Assembly (NCBI GenBank): GCA_050245975.1
Contig: JBFWWW010000055.1
Coordinates: forward strand, 1-19,966
Reading direction: 5' to 3'
DNA from: JBFWWW01 sp050245975
GTDB lineage: Bacteria; Pseudomonadota; Alphaproteobacteria; Rhizobiales; Hyphomicrobiaceae
DNA: 19,966 nucleotides
The translations under genes were made by a program, and so were the position numbers. The notes under the pieces were generated by a model, which saw only the letters and a program-made list of their open reading frames with translations, had not been told where the DNA came from and did no database searches. Positions 14,950-19,966 of the stretch are shown piece after piece; position 1 is the first letter of the stretch; each line of letters begins with the position of its first letter.

Positions 14950-14966
14950 AGATGTCGGTCAGGCCG
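14941..14966. terminator. Bidirectional hairpin between the DUF6460 gene and pyrD
   Basis: CGGCCCTGA (14941-14949) pairs with TCAGGCCG (14959-14966) with one bulged C and a 9-base loop. It spans the 9-bp gap between two converging genes and includes both stop codons in its arms. No T-tract follows on either strand. Confidence 0.5.
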
Positions 14967-16050
14967 CGCGCCCGGCCCATTCCGCCGCCTTCCGGCCCGT
15001 GAGGTCGCGCAGCGTCGTGCCGCCCGTCTCGCGCAGCCGGCGCAGCAGCGCGGCCTTGATGTCCTCGATCAGCCCGGGCCCCTCGTAGACCAGCGCCGTG
15101 TAGAGCTGGAGCAGGCTCGCGCCGGCCTCGACCTTCGCGACGGCGGCCTCTCCCGAATCGATGCCGCCGATGCCGATGAGAGGCATCTCGCCGTGCGTCA
15201 GCAGATGCACCCGCGCCAGCAGCGCCGTGGAGCGCACGAAGAGCGGGCGGCCCGACAGCCCGCCCGCTTCCTGGTTTCGCGGACCGTTCGAGAGGCCGTC
15301 GCGCGTGATGGTCGTGTTGGAGATGGCGATCCCGTCCACCTTGCGCGCGATCAGGCGCTCGACGATGGCCGGCAGGTCGTCGGCTGCAATATCGGGCGCG
15401 AGCTTGACGAAGACGGGCCGTCGCGGCGTTCCCGACGCCGCCATGGCGTCGCGTTTGGCAAGCACACGCCGCAACAGCTCGTCCAGCAGTTCGGGGGCCT
15501 GCAGGTCGCGCAGCCCCGGCGTGTTGGGCGATGAGATGTTGACGGTGAAATAGCTGGCGACATCGGCGAACGTGGCGATGCCGGCCTCGTAGTCGGCGGC
15601 GCGATCGGTCGTGTCCTTGTTCGCGCCGATGTTGACGCCGACGATCCCGCGCGCGCGGCGCCTCTGCAGGCGCTGCAATGCCGCGGCGTGACCGGCGTTG
15701 TTGAAGCCGAGACGGTTGATGATGGCACCGTCGTTCGGAAGCCGGAAAATGCGCGGCTGCGGGTTCCCGGCCTGCGGCCGCGGCGTCACCGTGCCGATTT
15801 CCGCAAAGCCGAAGCCGATGTCGAGCATCGCGTCCGGGACGCGCGCATCCTTGTCGAATCCGGCGGCGATGCCGAGCGGATTGGGAAAGTCGAGCCCCGC
15901 CACCTGCACGGCCAGCTTCGGATCGACGCCGCCGCCGGCGCGCAGATAGAGCCCGGCCTCGAGCATTTTCAATGTCAGTTCATGGGCTTGTTCGGGATCG
16001 AGCGCATGCAGAAGCGGCCGCGCGAAACCGAAAGCGGAGCGCAGGATCAT
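14959..16050 (-). CDS. pyrD: Dihydroorotate dehydrogenase (quinone), class 2
   Basis: A 363-residue FMN flavoprotein that oxidises dihydroorotate to orotate in pyrimidine synthesis, passing electrons to quinone at the inner membrane. The N-terminal helices (LDPEQAHELTLKML, 17-30) form the quinone-binding extension that defines class 2. FMN and substrate motifs present are AAGFDKDA (62-69), NRLGFNN (112-118), VNIGANKDT, the catalytic loop NISSPNTPGLR (171-181, serine at 173/174), KLAPD, ISNTT, GIGGIDSGEAA and YTALVYEGP. The ATG at 16050 follows GGAGAGA and overlaps the DUF952 stop; an upstream in-frame ATG at 16179 would lie inside the DUF952 gene and adds non-family residues. Confidence 0.97.
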   Translation of the reverse strand: MILRSAFGFARPLLHALDPEQAHELTLKMLEAGLYLRAGGGVDPKLAVQVAGLDFPNPLGIAAGFDKDARVPDAMLDIGFGFAEIGTVTPRPQAGNPQPRIFRLPNDGAIINRLGFNNAGHAAALQRLQRRRARGIVGVNIGANKDTTDRAADYEAGIATFADVASYFTVNISSPNTPGLRDLQAPELLDELLRRVLAKRDAMAASGTPRRPVFVKLAPDIAADDLPAIVERLIARKVDGIAISNTTITRDGLSNGPRNQEAGGLSGRPLFVRSTALLARVHLLTHGEMPLIGIGGIDSGEAAVAKVEAGASLLQLYTALVYEGPGLIEDIKAALLRRLRETGGTTLRDLTGRKAAEWAGRAA

Positions 16051-16412
16051 GCCAGTCTCTCCGGCAGGACATGCACGCCGTCGCGCCCGACTGGCAATGG
16101 CGTCGTCCATGCCACCGCGTCGAGGTTCAGCGGCGCATAGAGGTGCGGAAAGAGTTCGCCGTTGCGTGAGGGTTCCCATTTCAGATCGGCGTTCACCGCG
16201 TCGGTGCGGACGGCCACCAGAAGCAAATCCGCACGCGCTCGAAAATGTTTTGCCGCCGTGCCCGCGACCTGCTCCGCACTCGAAAAGTGAATGAATCCAT
16301 CGCGAAGATCGTCGCGCGAGCCGTCGTAGCGGCCGCGTTCCTGCGCCAGACGCCAGTCGTCGTCGCCGACGATCTTGTAGATGAGCTGTGGGCTCCCAAT
16401 CTTAAGCGGCAT
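16047..16412 (-). CDS. DUF952 family protein
   Basis: A 121-residue protein beginning near LIYKIV, with the family's DGFIHFS motif followed by EQV, and a later GELFPHLYAPL motif ending at about WTTPLP. I recall DUF952 being placed in the ADP-ribosyltransferase-like fold, but this is from memory and the biochemical role is unknown. The ATG at 16412 gives the expected short lead before the domain and has GAGAAG about 12 bp upstream; ATGs at 16466 and 16541 are in frame but add non-family-like residues. The stop overlaps the pyrD start in an ATGA junction, so the two are translationally coupled, an arrangement I recall from other alphaproteobacteria. Confidence 0.88.
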   Translation of the reverse strand: MPLKIGSPQLIYKIVGDDDWRLAQERGRYDGSRDDLRDGFIHFSSAEQVAGTAAKHFRARADLLLVAVRTDAVNADLKWEPSRNGELFPHLYAPLNLDAVAWTTPLPVGRDGVHVLPERLA

Positions 16413-16439
16413 CGGTGGGGGATTCTTCTCAAGGTTCGT

Positions 16440-16457
16440 GCCGGAACGGCTTCCGGC
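16440..16457 (-). promoter_or_regulatory. Leader hairpin upstream of the DUF952-pyrD operon
   Basis: GCCGGAA (16440-16446) and TTCCGGC (16451-16457) form a perfect 7-bp stem with a 4-base loop, 27 bp before the chosen DUF952 start. If transcribed it would sit in the 5' leader and could influence translation of the operon. The function is unknown, and it would be coding if translation began at 16466. Confidence 0.35.
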
Positions 16458-16601
16458 GTGATGCATGAACGAGATCGTTAGCCTATCCGCCGCCGGCGGT
16501 CGAGGGACGCGCAGGTTATCGGCTCCCGGCTGCAGGCGCATGGTTGAGTCCGCCGCTGAAGCCTGTTAGCGAAGTGTCGTGGGCGTGGAGAATACGACAA
16601 G

Positions 16602-18356
16602 ATGCGGGAACAGTTCGCAGCGCGGTCTCTCTCTCTCGATGCGCTCCTCTCGGATCCCTTCCTCATCGACGTTCCCGCCTATCAGCGCCCCTATTCCTGG
16701 ACCCCCGATCACGCCGACCGGCTGATCGAGGAAACGTTTCGCGCGCTCGACCTTGCCATTGCGGCGCCCGGCGACGGGGAGGTCCTGCTCGGGACCATGC
16801 TCTTTGTCGATTGCGATACGACGGTTGCACCGGACGGCTGGCCCTGGGCCGGCCCGGCGCGCACGTTCGAGGTCGTCGACGGTCTGCAGCGCCTCGTCAC
16901 GCTGACCATTATGATCTGCGTTCTGCGCGACCTGCTGGCGGCAGCGGGGGCGCGCGATGGGGAGCTGCCCGCGCATTGGATCGGCCCTGCCGGCGGCGGT
17001 CGGCGACGCCTCGCGATGCGACCGTCGGATGGGTTGTTCCTCGCCGATTTCGTCCAGGCGCCGGGCGCCACCGCATTGATGCCGGACCGCGAGACGCTGT
17101 CGGTGGTCGAGGAGCGCATGCTGGCCGTCCGCGAGCACTTCCGCGCCGTGCTGGGCGCGATTGAGCCTGAGCGGTGCCGGCAGATTGTCCGGTTTCTTCG
17201 GACCCAGTGCCACGTCATCGCCGTTGTGACATATGGTGTCGATCGCGCGCACCGCATGTTCATGGTGCTGAACGAGACCGGCAAGCCGTTGGCGCGCAAC
17301 GATATCCTAAAGGCCGAGCTGCTCGGGGCCGCGGCGCCCGCATCCCGCGCGCGCCTGCTCGAGGCCTGGACCGAAGCGGAAGCGATTCTCGGCGACAACT
17401 TTGAGCCGCTCTTCAGTCATATTCGGGCGATGTACGGGCGTTCGCCCAACCACGTCGTCGCCGGGATCCGCGCCATCGTCGCCGAGGTGGGCGCGGAGGC
17501 GTTCGTGGAGACGATCCTTACGCCGGCGGCACGGGCCTTCGCCGACATCGTCGGCGAGCGGCATGACGGGACCCCGCAGTCGCCGCGCATCGCGGCCTAC
17601 CTGACCTACCTCAACCGCCTTCCGGGCGGGGAATGGGTTGCTCCGGCGATGCTGTGGTGGCTGGCGCCGAACCGCACGCCGGCCGAGCTCGAGTGGTTTT
17701 TGCAGCGCCTCGATCGCCTCGCCTATGGCATGAGATTGCTCGGCCTCGGCTTCGACAAGCGGTCGCAGCGCTTTGCCCGCCTTATGGCCGCGATCCGTTC
17801 CGGCGAAGCGCTTGACGGGCCTGCAAGTCCGCTGAATTTCACGCGCGAAGAACAGCGGTCGATGCTCTACAATCTTCGCGACCTGCACGCGCGAAGCCCG
17901 CAGACGTGCCGTCTCGTGTTGCTCCGCCTCAACGACGCGATCGCCGGCAGGGATCCTGACGGCCCCACCACCGATCTCACGGTTGAGCATGTCCTGCCGC
18001 GCAAACCGTCGCCGGCCAGCCAGTGGCGCAAGTGGTTTCCGGATGCGCAGGACCGCGAACGCTGCACGGGCTCGATCGGCAACCTCGTGCTGGTCCCGAA
18101 GGCACACAATGATCGGGCTCGCAACTACGATCTCGCCCGCAAGAAGGAAATATTTTTTGCCGCCGATGCGGCCGGCATCGCGCTCAACAGCTATCTGCGC
18201 GATAAGTCGGAATGGCGGGCAGCCGAGATTTTGGCACGGGAGGCCGACTTGATCGCGCGCGTGATGTCACTGTGGAATCTGGGTGATGCCGAGCGCTCCG
18301 AGGAGAGGAATGGCCCCGGCGATAGTGTCACCGGACGGTGGCTGCGGCGGGCGTGA
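16602..18356 (+). CDS. DUF262-DUF1524 protein, GmrSD/SspE-like (first of tandem pair)
   Basis: A 584-residue protein. The N-terminal DUF262 (ParB/sulfiredoxin-like) domain has VPAYQRPYSW (24-33), LLGTMLF, the hallmark position VVDGLQRLVTLT (91-102; the usual motif is DGQQR, here Gln to Leu at 95) and FMVLNETGKPLARNDILKAEL (220-240). A helical middle follows. The C-terminal DUF1524 HNH-like nuclease has VEHVLPRK with His463, SIGNLVLV with Asn494, and Asn503 and Asn508, so the nuclease motif looks intact. Related proteins (GmrSD, SspE, BrxU) cut modified or phage DNA using nucleotide hydrolysis in DUF262. A GGAG lies 11 bp before the ATG. It is followed 64 bp later by a related gene on the same strand. 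A defence role is inferred from family, not shown. Confidence 0.9.
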   Translation: MREQFAARSLSLDALLSDPFLIDVPAYQRPYSWTPDHADRLIEETFRALDLAIAAPGDGEVLLGTMLFVDCDTTVAPDGWPWAGPARTFEVVDGLQRLVTLTIMICVLRDLLAAAGARDGELPAHWIGPAGGGRRRLAMRPSDGLFLADFVQAPGATALMPDRETLSVVEERMLAVREHFRAVLGAIEPERCRQIVRFLRTQCHVIAVVTYGVDRAHRMFMVLNETGKPLARNDILKAELLGAAAPASRARLLEAWTEAEAILGDNFEPLFSHIRAMYGRSPNHVVAGIRAIVAEVGAEAFVETILTPAARAFADIVGERHDGTPQSPRIAAYLTYLNRLPGGEWVAPAMLWWLAPNRTPAELEWFLQRLDRLAYGMRLLGLGFDKRSQRFARLMAAIRSGEALDGPASPLNFTREEQRSMLYNLRDLHARSPQTCRLVLLRLNDAIAGRDPDGPTTDLTVEHVLPRKPSPASQWRKWFPDAQDRERCTGSIGNLVLVPKAHNDRARNYDLARKKEIFFAADAAGIALNSYLRDKSEWRAAEILAREADLIARVMSLWNLGDAERSEERNGPGDSVTGRWLRRA

Positions 18357-18420
18357 AGCCCCGCGCCTGCTCGATTGATTTGCGACGCCGGACGCTCGTC
18401 CTCCCGGAACTCAGCAACAA

Positions 18421-19966
18421 ATGTCGACGCAATTGCGGTGCGAAGCGCTGACGTTGACCGATCTTCACCGGCGGTTTTCGCGCTTTCGGGTCCCTGATTT
18501 CCAGCGCGCCTACTGCTGGGGGCAGGATGAGGTCGCAGGCCTGACCAGAGCCATCGACGATGCCATCACCGCGACCGCGGCGGCACGCAAGCGGCCGTGG
18601 CTCTACCTCGGCGCCGTGTATTTCGGTGTGCCCGACCCGGGCCGCGAGGCGCAGGTCGCCGACGGGCACCAGCGCCTGCTGACATCCACCATGATCTACG
18701 CGGCCCTGCGCGATCTCGCGGATGCAGGCAGAGAGCGCGAGATGTTCAACGAGGTCATCGCCGCGCCGGACGCAAGGGATGCCGGCGCTGTCTACCGGCT
18801 CGTGCCGCGCGATCTCGACGTCGCGTTCTTCCGCCGCTGGGTGCAGGAGCCCGGTGCGACGCTCCGGACCTTCGGGCCCGATACCCCCGCCAGCGAGCTT
18901 GACGTCCCCGATGCCGCGGAAGCCTTTGCCGAGTTGTCGGAGAGCCAGCGCAACATTCTCAACAACCGCGACAGTATCGTCGCGTGGCTGAAGGCCAAGA
19001 ACGTCGCCGGCCGGGCGCGGGTCGCCGCCGTCCTCCAGGACACGGCCGAGCTTTCCGTACATTCCGCCGAAAGCCTCGATGACGTCCGGCTCGCTCATGC
19101 CAGCACCTACAAGACCGGCCTGCAGCTTGCGGTGACCGACAAGCTCAAGGCCGAGCTGATCGGTGATGCACCGGTTGCCGTTCGCCAGCGCCTGGCGTTG
19201 CAATGGGAAGACTGCGAGCGCCGTCTCGGCAAGGACAGGTTCGGCGATCTGTTCCAGCACATGCTGCTGATCAAGCTGGAGCGCAAGCCGCCGATCGTGA
19301 TCGAAGCGGTGCTCGAACGGGCATTCGATCTGCCGGACGCGCTGCCCGAATTCGTCGAGCAGGGGCTGGTGCCGACCGCTCAGGCCTATGAGCGGCTGCT
19401 GCGGGCGGGACGTGGCACGGCGGAGACATTCTTCACCGTCCGCTTCCGCGATCGCGCGCGGCTGAAGGCGATCGAGGGCCATCTCGTCAGCCTGCTGCGG
19501 GCGACGCACGAGGAGTGGGTCGCGCCGGCCATCACCGCGCTGCAGGTTCTGCGCGCCGACTTGCCGGCGCTTGAGGATGTCCTGCGTCGATTGGATCGCA
19601 TGGTCGCCGTCCACATGCTCATCGGCAAGGATCCCAATCTCGCCGTTCGCGCCTATGCCGGGGTCGTGCATGCCCTTCGGTCGAACTCGCCTGAGATGCG
19701 GGAAGCCGCCCTGCGCGTGCCGAAATCCGAGTCCGAGACCGCCCGCAACATCCTGCTCAAGGACAAGTTCGGCGAGAAGAACCGCTATCGCATGGCGGTG
19801 CTGCTGAAGCTCAACGATCTTCTCGGCCGCGCGGTGGTGCGGGTCGAGCCCGGCGAGGCGACCTGCGAGCACATTCTGCCGCAAAGCGTCGGACCCGACA
19901 GCCCGTGGGCAAAACTGTTCCGCACGCCCAACGGCAAGCGCTACAACGGCTGGCGCTGGGCCAACA
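18421..19966 (+). CDS. DUF262 protein with DUF1524 start, partial (second of tandem pair, runs off the window)
   Basis: The frame is open from the ATG at 18421 to the window edge, 515 codons with no stop. The preceding in-frame stop is at 18376-18378 and no other ATG lies between, so the start is firm, though the Shine-Dalgarno sequence is weak. The DUF262 motifs are recognisable but altered: VPDFQRAYCW (24-33), VADGHQRLLTST (79-90; Gln to His at 83) and KTGLQLAVTDKLKAELIG (231-248), where the usual LN before the glycine is missing. The DUF1524 beginning CEHILPQS has His484; the GN..L and downstream Asn residues lie beyond the window. It shares motif order and spacing with the preceding gene (YLGAVYF, LRRLDRM, LLKLNDLL) and is probably its diverged paralogue and operon partner. 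Confidence 0.87.
   Translation, partial: MSTQLRCEALTLTDLHRRFSRFRVPDFQRAYCWGQDEVAGLTRAIDDAITATAAARKRPWLYLGAVYFGVPDPGREAQVADGHQRLLTSTMIYAALRDLADAGREREMFNEVIAAPDARDAGAVYRLVPRDLDVAFFRRWVQEPGATLRTFGPDTPASELDVPDAAEAFAELSESQRNILNNRDSIVAWLKAKNVAGRARVAAVLQDTAELSVHSAESLDDVRLAHASTYKTGLQLAVTDKLKAELIGDAPVAVRQRLALQWEDCERRLGKDRFGDLFQHMLLIKLERKPPIVIEAVLERAFDLPDALPEFVEQGLVPTAQAYERLLRAGRGTAETFFTVRFRDRARLKAIEGHLVSLLRATHEEWVAPAITALQVLRADLPALEDVLRRLDRMVAVHMLIGKDPNLAVRAYAGVVHALRSNSPEMREAALRVPKSESETARNILLKDKFGEKNRYRMAVLLKLNDLLGRAVVRVEPGEATCEHILPQSVGPDSPWAKLFRTPNGKRYNGWRWAN

Noticed and set aside
16051..16179. Upstream ATG extending PyrD by 43 residues
   Set aside because: The extension lies inside the DUF952 gene in another frame; the ATG at 16050 has GGAGAGA before it and matches the usual class 2 N-terminus.
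18328..19884. 518-codon open frame on the minus strand
   Set aside because: It is the antisense of the second DUF262 gene, whose plus-strand frame carries recognisable motifs and runs off the window.
1..19966. tRNA, rRNA, CRISPR array, insertion sequence or attachment-site signals
   Set aside because: No cloverleaf-like or conserved rRNA sequence, no regularly spaced repeats, no transposase or integrase gene and no flanking direct repeats were seen by eye.

Overview
The window is GC-rich chromosomal DNA, densely packed with short intergenic gaps and many overlapping start and stop codons. The gene content points to an alphaproteobacterium, most likely of the Hyphomicrobiales (Rhizobiales). 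The signs are a PodJ-like coiled-coil/SEL1 polarity protein, a TIGR02186-type protein overlapping a TauE/SafE exporter gene, a DUF952 gene overlapping a class 2 pyrD, a DUF6460-type small membrane protein, and the ligase-associated DEXH helicase/PdeM pair. The genus cannot be fixed from the sequence alone.

Layout. (1) 1-4089: the 3' end of a hybrid histidine kinase/receiver gene, a convergent LuxR-type response regulator, and, divergent from the regulator, a small DUF4212 subunit plus a large sodium:solute symporter (VC_2705-like). This resembles the CrbS/CrbR 'acetate switch' gene neighbourhood. (2) 4207-6084: a prolyl iminopeptidase converging on a two-gene unit that encodes a secreted coiled-coil protein and a YjbQ-family protein. 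(3) 6085-9073: a 304-bp regulatory-looking gap with nested inverted repeats and a CtrA-like palindrome, then a PodJ-like membrane protein. (4) 9355-11219: TauE/SafE exporter and TIGR02186 protein, overlapping by one base. (5) 11227-14532 (minus strand): helicase then PdeM phosphoesterase. (6) 14668-16412: DUF6460-type small membrane protein converging on a DUF952-pyrD operon. (7) 16602 to the right edge: two consecutive DUF262 proteins with DUF1524 (HNH-type) C-terminal ends, the second cut by the window edge.

The last block is the best candidate for an accessory, defence-like system. It holds two diverged GmrSD/SspE-type proteins in tandem. Both are altered at the same position of the hallmark DGQQR motif (DGLQR and DGHQR), and the second has also lost the usual Asn of the LN..G motif. 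The rest of the window looks like conserved housekeeping or clade-typical genes. A further recurring feature is that three convergent gene junctions carry inverted repeats whose arms contain the two opposing stop codons. No tRNA, rRNA, CRISPR array, insertion sequence or attachment site was seen.
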